From positions 62,001-126,000 of the forward strand of contig NZ_UCOB01000012.1 in NCBI RefSeq assembly GCF_900474295.1: DNA of 64,000 nt. The letters run 5' to 3'. Within the stretch, counting starts at the first letter, position 1; each line of letters begins with the position of its first letter. The stretch comes from Synechococcus sp. UW140. GTDB lineage: Bacteria; Cyanobacteriota; Cyanobacteriia; PCC-6307; Cyanobiaceae. Both the position numbers and the translations under genes were made by a program. Positions 38,753-47,608 of this stretch are shown here, piece after piece. The notes beneath the pieces are model-generated. The model was given only the letters and a program-made list of their open reading frames with translations. It searched no databases and was not told where the DNA came from.

Positions 38753-40203
38753 AGTGGCTGCGTTGGCTGGCGATGGTGTGTTGCGCAGCCTTTGCGTTGC
38801 GGGCCCTTTCCCTGATCGATGCGACCGGTTTATGGAGTGATGAGCTCTATACGGTCGGGAAGAGCTTTCAGCCCAGCTTCTCGGCGTTGCTGGCCATGCT
38901 CCGCCAGGACACCCATCCCCCCCTGTATTACGGCTTGGTCTGGCTTTGGGGGCAATGGGCCGCACCGACAGCCCTGAACCTGCGTCTGCTGTCTTGGCTG
39001 TTTTATCTGGCGGGTGGCGTGGTCATCACACTCCAGGCAGGCGCTTTAGCCCTGGACAGGCCAAGACGGGCCATGACCCTGGCGGCTCTGCTGGCGTTCT
39101 GTTCGCCGTATCCCGTGCGTTTTGCGATTGAGGGCAAGGGGTATGCCCTGCTGGTGTTGCTGGTGGCTTTGGCCTGGTGGTTCCGGCAGCGGCAGCAGCG
39201 CTGGGCTTACGGGGGCGTCGTCGCCCTAGCCGCTCTAACTCATTATTACGGCCTGTTTTTGTTCGCATCTGCACTGGTCTGGGATGCCTGGCGTGGGCGA
39301 CGGGGCTTGGCGTTGTCAGCGGCCGTCGGCTTGATTCCGGCTGTGTTGTGGATGGTGTTGGCATCGGCTTATCTGCTGCGTAGCGGTACAGGTGCTTGGA
39401 TCGGCCCGCCTGATTTCGCCCTCCTCGAAGACAGCCTGGCTCGGGCGCTGGGGCTCTGGCCCTTGCCCAAGCTGGTTCTGTTGCTGCTGAGCGTTTGGGC
39501 GATCCTGCAATGGGGAACAGCGTCCTCAGCCTTGGAGGCCAAGCCAGCCCTGAAGTCGGAGCTGCAGGCGACTGCAGCCGATCGCAGCGGTTTGCTGCCG
39601 TCGCTCGGGATGGTGGCTGCTGTGGTGCTGATTTCGTACTGGAAGCCCTTGGCCTTCAGCCGTTATTTCGTGGTGCTGTTGCCTGCCCTGATTCCATGGC
39701 TCGCCGCGCAAGCAGCGTCATGGTCATTGACGCGCGTTGGGCAGCGTTTTGCCGCTCTCGTGCTGGCCCTGCTGGTGCTCAGCTGGTGGTGGCATGCCTT
39801 TGCGGAACTTGATCCTGGCGGGCGGGATTGGGGCGTTCGTGAAGGGGATCAGTTCCAGCTGGTCAGTCGTTCTTTGGCCTCAGAGCCCCATCGTTTTTCA
39901 CGCCGTGAGCGGTTGTTCAACCTCAGCGATCGCACTGAGGTGGCGGCAGGGCGGATGGATTCACCTGTCTCGGCTTGGGGGGATGCCGGTGCGCTGGCGC
40001 GATTGCTTAGCAGGCCAGCTCCACCACCTGTGTTGTGGCTGGCCGATAGCGGCGATGTGGATGGCGTGCGGCCGCGTCTCAAGCCGATGCTGCGCCAGGT
40101 CGATGCTGCTGGTTATCGCTGTGCTCCATGGTTGGAGCAGGAACCCTATGCCCAGGTCTGGCGTTGTGAGCGCCTCCAGTTTCAGGCAGAGGGTCAACCT
40201 TGA
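38749..40203 (+). CDS. GT39/PMT-like membrane glycosyltransferase
   Basis: The 484-residue protein has many hydrophobic helices and the GT-C catalytic signature: WSDELYT at residues 29-35 (Asp31-Glu32 in the first periplasmic loop) and DTHPPLYYGLVW about 25 residues later, followed by the helix pairs of the membrane core and a soluble C-terminal part of about 120 residues. Such enzymes use polyprenyl-phosphate sugars at the periplasmic face, which fits a GtrB-like donor-forming enzyme as encoded at 9252-10205. Overlaps with cca upstream and the sulfotransferase downstream imply co-translation despite unrelated functions. Confidence 0.88.
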   Translation: MKWLRWLAMVCCAAFALRALSLIDATGLWSDELYTVGKSFQPSFSALLAMLRQDTHPPLYYGLVWLWGQWAAPTALNLRLLSWLFYLAGGVVITLQAGALALDRPRRAMTLAALLAFCSPYPVRFAIEGKGYALLVLLVALAWWFRQRQQRWAYGGVVALAALTHYYGLFLFASALVWDAWRGRRGLALSAAVGLIPAVLWMVLASAYLLRSGTGAWIGPPDFALLEDSLARALGLWPLPKLVLLLLSVWAILQWGTASSALEAKPALKSELQATAADRSGLLPSLGMVAAVVLISYWKPLAFSRYFVVLLPALIPWLAAQAASWSLTRVGQRFAALVLALLVLSWWWHAFAELDPGGRDWGVREGDQFQLVSRSLASEPHRFSRRERLFNLSDRTEVAAGRMDSPVSAWGDAGALARLLSRPAPPPVLWLADSGDVDGVRPRLKPMLRQVDAAGYRCAPWLEQEPYAQVWRCERLQFQAEGQP

Positions 40204-41090
40204 ATCCCATCAAGTTGGTGTACATCACAGGTCGTGGTCATAGCGGCTCGACCCTGCTGGCTCTGCTGATCAGTGGTCACAGTCAGGTGATCAGCGCTGG
40301 CGAAGTGAAGATGCTGAACAATCCCGATCCTCGCCATCGCTTGTGCAGTTGCCACCGTCTCGCGCCGGAGCAGTGTCCGTTCTGGAGTCAGGTGGAAGAG
40401 CAAGTGCAGGCGCAATTGGGTTTGCCGCTGCGTGGCCTCGCCCTGATGGATCAGGGCGATCTCGCCACATTCGCGCGTCACAACAGCGTGTTGTTTGCTG
40501 CCATTGCGGCGGTGAGTGGCTGTGCGGTGATTGTGGATTCCTCCAAGTCGTTGCCACGTCTGTCGCGTTTGCTTGCGGCGGTAGATGCAGAGGCCATCTC
40601 GGCGGTGCAGGTGTGGCCGATTCATCTGCATCGGGGCCCTCTGGGCCTGATGAACAGTGTGCGCAAACTTGGCTATTCCCTGCGGGACTCTTCAGACAAC
40701 TACGGACGTCTTTTTTTTCGCACCCGAGACTGTCTTGCATCCGTGCCGTCTCTCGAGGTGTTGTACGAGCGGTTGGCTCGTCACCCCCGCAGGGAAGTGG
40801 TTCGGGTGATGGCCTGGCTTGGTCTCCCCTTCGAACAGCAGCAGCTGCGCTGGCGATTAGGGGTTCGTCGGGATGTGCACGGCAACGCCATGCGCTTCGG
40901 AGGCTCCGAACGGATTGAGCCCGATGACAGCTGGCGTTGGCAGTTGACGTTGGCACAACAATGCGCCGTGGCGGTGTGGACGTTGCCCGTGCGCTTGCGT
41001 TCCCCGTGCTTGTTCCGTTGGATGCGGTGGTTGATGAAGCCCTCAGGCTTCGCCAAGGCTTCGCGCACGAGCGATAACCTCGTGCCATGA
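40200..41090 (+). CDS. sulfotransferase family protein
   Basis: The 296-residue protein begins with the PAPS-binding VYITGRGHSGSTLLALLISGH (loop GRGHSGST, residues 11-18) and has VDSSKSL and IHLHRGPLGLMNSVRKLG as the 3'-phosphate-binding region. The insert LCSCHRLAPEQCPFW matches that in the 19436-20305 product, placing both in one subgroup. TTG at 40200 starts inside the stop of the preceding gene; an internal GTG a few codons on is possible. The stop overlaps the pcrA start by 4 bases. Presumed substrate is a sugar on a lipid carrier or polysaccharide. Confidence 0.85.
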   Translation: MNPIKLVYITGRGHSGSTLLALLISGHSQVISAGEVKMLNNPDPRHRLCSCHRLAPEQCPFWSQVEEQVQAQLGLPLRGLALMDQGDLATFARHNSVLFAAIAAVSGCAVIVDSSKSLPRLSRLLAAVDAEAISAVQVWPIHLHRGPLGLMNSVRKLGYSLRDSSDNYGRLFFRTRDCLASVPSLEVLYERLARHPRREVVRVMAWLGLPFEQQQLRWRLGVRRDVHGNAMRFGGSERIEPDDSWRWQLTLAQQCAVAVWTLPVRLRSPCLFRWMRWLMKPSGFAKASRTSDNLVP

Positions 41091-43474
41091 GCTTTCTGGC
41101 CGGCCTTAACGACGCCCAGCGACGGGCGGTGGATCACCACGAGGGTCCGCTGCTGGTGGTGGCCGGGGCTGGCAGTGGTAAGACGCGGGCACTCACCCAC
41201 CGCATCGCCCACCTGATCGGGGAACACGGTGCCGATCCGGCCCAGATCCTGGCGGTGACCTTCACCAATAAGGCCGCCCGGGAGATGAAGGAGCGTTTGG
41301 AACTGTTGCTGGCTCAGCGGCTGGCCCAGAGTCAGTTTGGGCAGCCTTGGAGCACCTTGCCGCCAGTCGAGCAGCGCCAGCTGCGCTCCCGTATCTACCG
41401 GGAGGTGACCAAGGAGCTTTGGATCGGTACCTTCCATGCGCTGTTCGCGCGCATGCTCCGCTTCGACATTGACAAATTCAAGGATTCCGAAGGCCTCACC
41501 TGGACCAAGCAGTTCTCGATCTACGACGAGACCGATGCTCAGAGCTTGGTGAAGGAGATTGTCACCCAAGAGCTGCAACTCGATCCCAAGCGGTTTGACC
41601 CCAAGAAAACGCGCTGGGCGATCAGCAATGCCAAAAACCAGGCTTGGCTGCCGGATCAGCTCGAGGCCAATGCTGAGGGTCAACGCGGCAAGCTCACCGC
41701 TGATGTCTACCGCCGTTACCGCAAGGCACTAGCGGCCAACAACGCTCTCGATTTCGACGATCTGCTGTTGTTGCCGGTGCAGCTCTTGCAGCAGAACGAG
41801 CAGGTGCGCGGCTATTGGCATCGCCGCTTTGCCCATGTGCTGGTCGACGAATACCAAGACACCAACCGAACTCAGTACGAGTTGATCAAGCTGTTGGTCA
41901 CCGATGGGGTGGACCCAGAGCGTTACGACAACTGGCAGGGTCGCTCAGTGTTTGTGGTGGGGGACGCCGACCAGAGCATTTACAGCTTCCGAGCGGCTGA
42001 TTTCACGATCTTGATGGGGTTCCAGGACGATTTCGGTGACCAGGCACCGGATGACACCACTCGCACGATGGTGAAGCTGGAGGAGAACTATCGCTCCACG
42101 GCCACGATCCTCGAGGCAGCTAATGCCCTAATTGCCAACAACAGCGAGCGGATCGACAAGGTGTTGCGGCCCACGCGTGGTGAGGGCGAGTTGATCTCTC
42201 TGACCCGCTGCGACGACGAAATCGCCGAAGCGGAAGCGGTGGTGCACCGGTTGCGGATGATGGAAGCGGCCAACCCCGAGCTCACCTGGGGGGATATGGC
42301 TGTGCTCTATCGCACCAATGCTCAGTCGCGGGCGATTGAAGAATCCTTGGTGCGTTGGCGTATTCCCTACGTGGTGGTGGGCGGCATGCGTTTCTACGAC
42401 CGCCGCGAGATCAAGGATCTGCTCGCCTACCTGCGCCTGTTGATCAACCCTGCCGATACGGTCAGCCTGCTTCGGGTGATCAACGTGCCCAAGCGGGGCA
42501 TTGGTAAGACCACCATCCAGCGCCTTACGGATGCGGCGACTCAACTGGGGATTCCCCTGTGGGATGTGGTCAGTGATCCAGAGGCTGTGCGTTCCCTTGG
42601 CGGTCGCTCCGCTAAGGGACTGCTGCAGTTCTGCGATCTGCTCAACGCGATGCAGACCCGTCTGCAGGATGCGGCCCCCTCCGAGTTGATTCAGGAGGTG
42701 ATGGAGAAGAGCGGCTATGTGAGCGAGTTGATTGCCGATGGTTCCGATGAGGCGGAGGAACGGCGCCGCAACTTGCAGGAATTGGTGAATGCGGCTCTCC
42801 AATACCAGGAGGAAAACGAGGAAGGCGACCTGGAGGGCTTTTTGGCCTCGGCGGCACTGGCCAGCGATGCCGACAGCAAAGACACGGCGGCTGATCGCGT
42901 CACCTTGATGACGTTGCACAGCAGCAAGGGGTTGGAGTTCCCTGTGGTGTGCCTGGTGGGCATGGAGCAGGGTCTCTTCCCCAGCTATCGCTCCCTCGAT
43001 GATCCGGCGTCGCTGGAGGAAGAACGGCGCCTTTGTTATGTGGGGATCACACGGGCCAAGGAGCGGCTGTTCCTCTCCCATGCCAGTGAGCGGCGGCTCT
43101 GGGGTGGCATGCGTGAGCCGGCGGTACCAAGTGTGTTCCTCTCGGAGTTGCCGGAAGCCTTGGTGCAGGGGGACATCCCCCGCAGTGGCGGGGCGGCGAT
43201 CCGGCGGGAGCAGAGGTTAGAGCGGTTGACCCGGGTGGATCGGGACACACCCAGTCGTGCTCCAGCCAATGCGGTGCGTCGCCGCCAGGCCGGCCCTGCT
43301 CCTGGCACGAGCTGGAGTGTTGGAGATCAGGTCAGCCATGCCAGCTTTGGTATCGGCGAGGTCACCCACACCTTTGGCAGTGGCCAAAAGGTGTCTATCG
43401 CGGTGAAGTTTCCGGGCATGGGGCCCAAAATTCTTGATCCGCGCTTGGCGCCGATTGAAGCTGTTGAAGGCTGA
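41087..43474 (+). CDS. pcrA: ATP-dependent DNA helicase, UvrD/PcrA family
   Basis: The 795-residue protein is a superfamily 1A 3'-5' helicase: Q-motif LNDAQRRAV, Walker A VVAGAGSGKT (about 25-34), TFTNKAAREMKERL, GTFHALFARML, LDFDDLL, Walker B VLVDEYQDTN, GDADQSIYSFRAA, ENYRST, motif V and VI (TLMTLHSSKGLEFPVV and VGITRAKERLFL). The C-terminal WSVGDQVSHASFGIGEV segment matches the Tudor-like RNA-polymerase/DNA-binding tail of PcrA/UvrD. It acts in repair, replication-fork processing and transcription-coupled repair. A housekeeping gene translationally coupled to a sulfotransferase gene upstream, which is odd. Confidence 0.96.
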   Translation: MSFLAGLNDAQRRAVDHHEGPLLVVAGAGSGKTRALTHRIAHLIGEHGADPAQILAVTFTNKAAREMKERLELLLAQRLAQSQFGQPWSTLPPVEQRQLRSRIYREVTKELWIGTFHALFARMLRFDIDKFKDSEGLTWTKQFSIYDETDAQSLVKEIVTQELQLDPKRFDPKKTRWAISNAKNQAWLPDQLEANAEGQRGKLTADVYRRYRKALAANNALDFDDLLLLPVQLLQQNEQVRGYWHRRFAHVLVDEYQDTNRTQYELIKLLVTDGVDPERYDNWQGRSVFVVGDADQSIYSFRAADFTILMGFQDDFGDQAPDDTTRTMVKLEENYRSTATILEAANALIANNSERIDKVLRPTRGEGELISLTRCDDEIAEAEAVVHRLRMMEAANPELTWGDMAVLYRTNAQSRAIEESLVRWRIPYVVVGGMRFYDRREIKDLLAYLRLLINPADTVSLLRVINVPKRGIGKTTIQRLTDAATQLGIPLWDVVSDPEAVRSLGGRSAKGLLQFCDLLNAMQTRLQDAAPSELIQEVMEKSGYVSELIADGSDEAEERRRNLQELVNAALQYQEENEEGDLEGFLASAALASDADSKDTAADRVTLMTLHSSKGLEFPVVCLVGMEQGLFPSYRSLDDPASLEEERRLCYVGITRAKERLFLSHASERRLWGGMREPAVPSVFLSELPEALVQGDIPRSGGAAIRREQRLERLTRVDRDTPSRAPANAVRRRQAGPAPGTSWSVGDQVSHASFGIGEVTHTFGSGQKVSIAVKFPGMGPKILDPRLAPIEAVEG

Positions 43475-43475
43475 A

Positions 43476-44606
43476 GTGAGACGTCTCCGCCGTTTGGTGC
43501 AGAGGGTGCTGGCGCGGTTGATTCGGTTGTTGCTTCCCACGGATCCTCAGCCCATCGATCCCAGCATTGGTGCCGACGGAGGCAACGGTTTCGGCGCTCG
43601 CAAACTGTTGCGCTCCAATCTGGCGGCTGGATCTGGGCCCGAGACGCCATCTGCCTCTGCCTGTCTGGCCGGGGTGCAGCTGTTGACCCGGTTTTGCGCT
43701 GTCGAGCAGCCCTACTGGCCCAGTTTTCTCGAGCACTATCACCAGTTGGGGGTAGGACGCGTGCATGTTTGCGTGCAAAACGCCACGGATGAAGCGTTGC
43801 TGCAGGTGTTGCCGACGCCAACGGGTCTTGCGTTGCACGTGCATCGCTTGGACTCCCAACTCACTCCAGGTCATGCCTGGAAGCACTTGGATCTGGCACC
43901 TCTGGCCGCCTTAGCCCCGTTCACGATGCTTGTGGACTGTGATGAATATGTGCAGCAGATGCGTGCTGGGGTGTCGGTGGCGCAGCTCTTCAGTGTGTTT
44001 CCTCAGGCTGCACAGCTTTATCTCCCCTGGATGATGCGGCCTGTGCTTCAGCCTGATGACCATCAGTGCGGTGGCTATTGGGGCCACGTCGGTAAGCCGA
44101 TTGTGCGCTCGGAGCTGATGACGGCGATTGCGTCTGACCACAGCTTCAAGGTTGGTCATGCCGATCCTCGTTTTGCTTCCATGCCCGTGGGCCTATTTGG
44201 CTTGGTGCTGGTGCATTACTGGAGCCGTAGCTTCCGCGATTGTCTGCTCAAAACTTTCCAGAATCGCTTTGATGATGCCAAGAGTGCCGACCGGGCGCTG
44301 GCTTTGCCATTGATTCGTGCGGGTGAGCTGCCAATTCGGCTGCGCCTGCTGGCTTATTTGATGTTGCAACAGGGGTATCTGCCCACACCTGCTTCACCGT
44401 TGATGTCGATGGATCATGCTGCAGAAGAGCGGTTGCTTCGCGCGCAATTGTCTGACGGGGAGGAAGAGCAATGCCGGCAGTTGTTTGAGGACTATTGCTC
44501 TTTATTGCGTGCCAGGTTGGATGACTATCCTCTCTATCCAGCGGTGACGTTGCTTCAGATGGCGCGTCTGTTGCCTCCTCTTGCGGTATTGCGTTCTGCT
44601 CGTTGA
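43476..44606 (+). CDS. glycosyltransferase family 2-like protein
   Basis: The 376-residue protein has LLTRFCAVEQPYWPSFLEHYHQLGVGRVHVCVQNATDE, the opening of the family 2/92-like group that handles a whole-protein glycosyltransferase domain, and LVDCDEYVQ near residue 152, the DxDE metal motif of that group, with RPVLQPDD and KVGHADPR further on. The C-terminal third is helical. Start choice is uncertain: GTG 43476 directly follows the pcrA stop, TTG 43464 and TTG 43434 lie within pcrA. It ends immediately before the stop of the convergent sulfotransferase gene with no spacer. Confidence 0.75.
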   Translation: MRRLRRLVQRVLARLIRLLLPTDPQPIDPSIGADGGNGFGARKLLRSNLAAGSGPETPSASACLAGVQLLTRFCAVEQPYWPSFLEHYHQLGVGRVHVCVQNATDEALLQVLPTPTGLALHVHRLDSQLTPGHAWKHLDLAPLAALAPFTMLVDCDEYVQQMRAGVSVAQLFSVFPQAAQLYLPWMMRPVLQPDDHQCGGYWGHVGKPIVRSELMTAIASDHSFKVGHADPRFASMPVGLFGLVLVHYWSRSFRDCLLKTFQNRFDDAKSADRALALPLIRAGELPIRLRLLAYLMLQQGYLPTPASPLMSMDHAAEERLLRAQLSDGEEEQCRQLFEDYCSLLRARLDDYPLYPAVTLLQMARLLPPLAVLRSAR

Positions 44607-45473
44607 TTAGGTGTTGAAGATGAAGCGACTGCTGGGCCATCGTTCAAGGATCTCCTCTCCGAAGTGGCGTAAACATCCCGTGTAAACGTCTCGATAATGT
44701 GATGCGATTTCGGCCTGGAGAGCTTCGCTGATGAGCTTGGTTTTTGGTGAGGCGTTAATCCGTTCGTTGGTCTTGGCGCTGTGGAGATCGAGATCAAGGA
44801 ACGTGCTGAGCTTGATCAGGCTGGCCTGCTCAAAGAGGGATTCATAGAAGCCGCAATGGAGGGCATCTGCAGGAAATGCAGACCGCAGTGCTTGCAGAGT
44901 GAGGTGGTATTGGCCTTTGGTGGAGAAGCGCGGGTGGCGGTAATGCAGTGCGAGGGCTTCTTCTTCTGAGCTGCACTGGTTGACGCTGGCCATCTTTCCG
45001 TTGGTACGCAGCATCCGTACCTGTGACCACACTCTTTCAACAGGATCCCGCATGAGAAATATCACCTTCACGGTAAATCCTTGCTTGTTGAGGTGTCGTT
45101 TGGCTCGCTTGAAGGTCTGTCGGCTGAGATTGGAGTAGTGGGGGGACATATCTCCTGTGGCCTTGATTTGTGGATGGTGATTCATCAGCCACTGGAAATA
45201 GCGGTAGTAGGCTCTTTCGTTGTGAAGAATCAGCCGGTGCTTGGCGGCATCATCCAGGTGGCCAAACTGCTCAGAGGCTGATGGTCGATCAAGTGATCGA
45301 TGCTGAAGCTGCTGTTGCAGCTGCTCCCGCCAGCGTCGATCGCGTAGGGCGCGGTATTCCTTGCAGAAGCCCATGTCAACCAGGGGGTGCTGCTGCAGTT
45401 GATGGTGCAACCAGGAGGTGCCGCACTTTTGGGCGCCCACCCCAAGAATGAATGTCTTGCCGTTGCCCGTCAT
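44607..45473 (-). CDS. sulfotransferase family protein
   Basis: The 288-residue protein starts with FILGVGAQKCGTSWLHHQL (PAPS loop at 11-20), has FCKEYRAL, ATGDMSPHYSNLS and VIFLMRDPVERVWSQVRMLR as the 3'-phosphate site. It is the closest relative in the window of the 28852-29736 product. Its start overlaps the stop of the selD fusion gene by 4 bases, making it the last gene of the leftward wza operon. That placement suggests that it modifies the exopolysaccharide exported by the operon's own machinery. Confidence 0.88.
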   Translation of the reverse strand: MTGNGKTFILGVGAQKCGTSWLHHQLQQHPLVDMGFCKEYRALRDRRWREQLQQQLQHRSLDRPSASEQFGHLDDAAKHRLILHNERAYYRYFQWLMNHHPQIKATGDMSPHYSNLSRQTFKRAKRHLNKQGFTVKVIFLMRDPVERVWSQVRMLRTNGKMASVNQCSSEEEALALHYRHPRFSTKGQYHLTLQALRSAFPADALHCGFYESLFEQASLIKLSTFLDLDLHSAKTNERINASPKTKLISEALQAEIASHYRDVYTGCLRHFGEEILERWPSSRFIFNT

Positions 45474-47608
45474 CTCTGCATGGCTGTGCCAATGGCTGTC
45501 CAGCCTTGGTTGATCAGCAGATTGGCCGCAGCTGGTGAACAGCTCACGAGGAGAGGGCCGCAGGTTTGAGGGTCGATCAGAAGTTCCAGGTTGGTGAGGT
45601 CGGCGCTGGTGTCTGACGACTGGCTCCCGGTGGTGAGGGTGACCGTTTGCTCCAGGCTTGACCAGGCCTGCCGGTTGGACGGTGCGGTGGTGCTGTTGAT
45701 GCCCTGTGCCAGCAACTCTCGGACCCCATCAAAAGCCGGAATCTTGCTGATGGCCAGTTCCACCTGGATGGCGTCACTGGCGTCAACCATTTCGTTGAGA
45801 TGGCCCAGCAGGCCAAAGCCAGTGACGTCGGTGCAGGCGTGGATGCTGCCAGGTTCTTCTGCATTCGCCTGCCGCAGCTGAATCAGTCGATGATGCTGGC
45901 TTTGGCTGAGTTGTGCCAAGGCTTGATCCAGCCATGGCCCTGGGCAGCGTCCTTGCATGGCCGCGGCAAACAACACGCCTGTGCCGAGGGGGCGGCTGAG
46001 CAACAGTTGGTCACCGCTGCGAATGGGACCCTTGCGCCAGGTTGGTTGATGCGGGGCTGTGGCTCCGATCACGCTCAGGCTCACCTGCAGGTCGAGGCCC
46101 ACAGGTTGGTTGCTGGCTTGCCGCGACTCCATGGTGTGGCCCCCAAGCAACACTGCGTCTTGCTCGTCGAGGGCAGAACGAATGCCAGCCAGGGTCTGAC
46201 TCATCAGCTGAATCTGGCTGGCCTGGTCGGTGACCGGAAGTGTGAGAAGCGCCAGGGCGCCAGACACTTCAGCGCCACTAGCCCAGAGGTCGGAGCAGGC
46301 ATGCAGCGTTGTCAGCCGGCCATTCAGCCATGGGTCGGAGAGGAGCGCTGGAAAGCCATCCACGGAGGTGAGCAGTGTCGCCTTTTCGCTGTTACTGCCG
46401 ATGACTTGAGCATCAGCCGGCTCACTGCCAAGGCCTGCGACTCCCGCTAGTTGCAGCGCTTGCTTGAGGGGGGAGGCTCCAAGCTTGGCGGCGCAGCCGC
46501 GGCACGCCATGCCGCTTGCCGCCTCGCCTTGGCTATCCATCCCACTGGCGGGAGTGGTGAGCTGTTGAAAGTTTTGGATGAAGCGGCGATCGAGATGTTG
46601 CTTCCATCGCCAGAGCCAAGGATGGGGGCCTATCAGGGTGGTGCCGACCTTGGCCCAGGCGATGTCTTGCTGATTCGAAGTGTGGGTGCCCAGCAATTGC
46701 AGGGCTCGCTTCTGGGGTGTCCAGGTTCTGAGCTTTTTGTCTTCGATGAAGCGCTTCAGATTGGAGGCAAGGACGGGTGCGGCTCGCACGGCATACACCC
46801 CTGAAGCCTGTCTGGGCTGGTTATGAATGGAGGCGCAGTCACCCGAGGCAAAGAGCCAGGGATGATCGAGGTCTTGCAGGGTGGAGTGGGTGAGCACGCG
46901 CCCGCGTGAATCGCAGCGCAGACCAATGGCTTGAAGCCAGCCTGGGGCTGCGGCACCTGTGCAAAGCAAGGTGTTGGTGTCATCGGGCGCTGGTGCCTCA
47001 GTGAGGGTGACGCCAATGGCCGTGAGGGCGTTGGCCATGCGCACGTCGAGTTGGTGATCGCCGCGGTGCAAGGAAAGAGGCCGGCTTGGCCACCGACGCC
47101 GCAGCGCAAACATCACCTCAATTGCGGCCAGTCCTGCGCCGACAACGTGAAAGGTTGTCTGGTCGCGGTTGAGAGATTGATCCTGTTGATTGAGCGCTCT
47201 GAGTAGTGGCCCGAGGGGTTTGATGGGGATGGCTGTTTTGAAGTGTTGCCTTGGTGAAATAGCGCCTAAGTTGAGGCTGAGGATGTCAAAGGCAATCGCG
47301 GGTCGATTGCTGAGTTGGAGCACTTTGCTGCTCAGATCGATGGATTCAGCATCCGCCTGGATGAAATGAACGCCGGCTCGATCGGCAAGGCTGCGCACAT
47401 TGATGGAGGTGTCTGCTAGGGGGAGTTGCCCTGAGAGGTGTGATGGAATCAAGCCTGAATAGAGCGTGCTGCTGCCTGAACTCACCAAAGTGATCAATAT
47501 TTTGGGTCGCGACTGCGGCCGCATCAGCCATTGCTTGAGCAGCAGGGCGTGGGTGTGGCCTCCGCCAACTAAGACAAGGTGAGGTTGGCTAGAAACCGAT
47601 GCTGGCAC
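45470..47608 (-). CDS. selD: NADH-dehydrogenase-like FAD oxidoreductase / selenide, water dikinase fusion
   Basis: This 712-residue fusion has an N-terminal pyridine-nucleotide-disulfide oxidoreductase domain (VLVGGGHTHALLL at 12-24, a second Rossmann FHVVGAGLAAIEV, and FAD-binding FASGDCASIH) and, from about 370, a SelD domain: CRGCAAKLG with the catalytic Cys (369-372), TSVDGFPAL, HACSDLWASGA, LGGHTMES, CTDVTGFGLLGHL and DPQTCGPLL. SelD makes selenophosphate for selenouridine or selenocysteine synthesis; the catalytic residue is Cys, not selenocysteine. The oxidoreductase may supply reduced selenide. The fusion is known in several bacteria including picocyanobacteria. A start at TTG 47662 would overlap the upstream gene by 74 bases; GTG 47608 is preferred. 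Confidence 0.9.
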   Translation of the reverse strand: MPASVSSQPHLVLVGGGHTHALLLKQWLMRPQSRPKILITLVSSGSSTLYSGLIPSHLSGQLPLADTSINVRSLADRAGVHFIQADAESIDLSSKVLQLSNRPAIAFDILSLNLGAISPRQHFKTAIPIKPLGPLLRALNQQDQSLNRDQTTFHVVGAGLAAIEVMFALRRRWPSRPLSLHRGDHQLDVRMANALTAIGVTLTEAPAPDDTNTLLCTGAAAPGWLQAIGLRCDSRGRVLTHSTLQDLDHPWLFASGDCASIHNQPRQASGVYAVRAAPVLASNLKRFIEDKKLRTWTPQKRALQLLGTHTSNQQDIAWAKVGTTLIGPHPWLWRWKQHLDRRFIQNFQQLTTPASGMDSQGEAASGMACRGCAAKLGASPLKQALQLAGVAGLGSEPADAQVIGSNSEKATLLTSVDGFPALLSDPWLNGRLTTLHACSDLWASGAEVSGALALLTLPVTDQASQIQLMSQTLAGIRSALDEQDAVLLGGHTMESRQASNQPVGLDLQVSLSVIGATAPHQPTWRKGPIRSGDQLLLSRPLGTGVLFAAAMQGRCPGPWLDQALAQLSQSQHHRLIQLRQANAEEPGSIHACTDVTGFGLLGHLNEMVDASDAIQVELAISKIPAFDGVRELLAQGINSTTAPSNRQAWSSLEQTVTLTTGSQSSDTSADLTNLELLIDPQTCGPLLVSCSPAAANLLINQGWTAIGTAMQR

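Noticed and set aside
42128-43081. 317-codon open frame opposite pcrA
   Set aside because: Antisense to conserved helicase motifs; His/Gln-rich translation typical of a shadow frame.
45470-46600. Selenocysteine (in-frame TGA) in SelD
   Set aside because: The catalytic position is an ordinary Cys (CRGC) and the frame has no internal TGA, so no recoding is needed.
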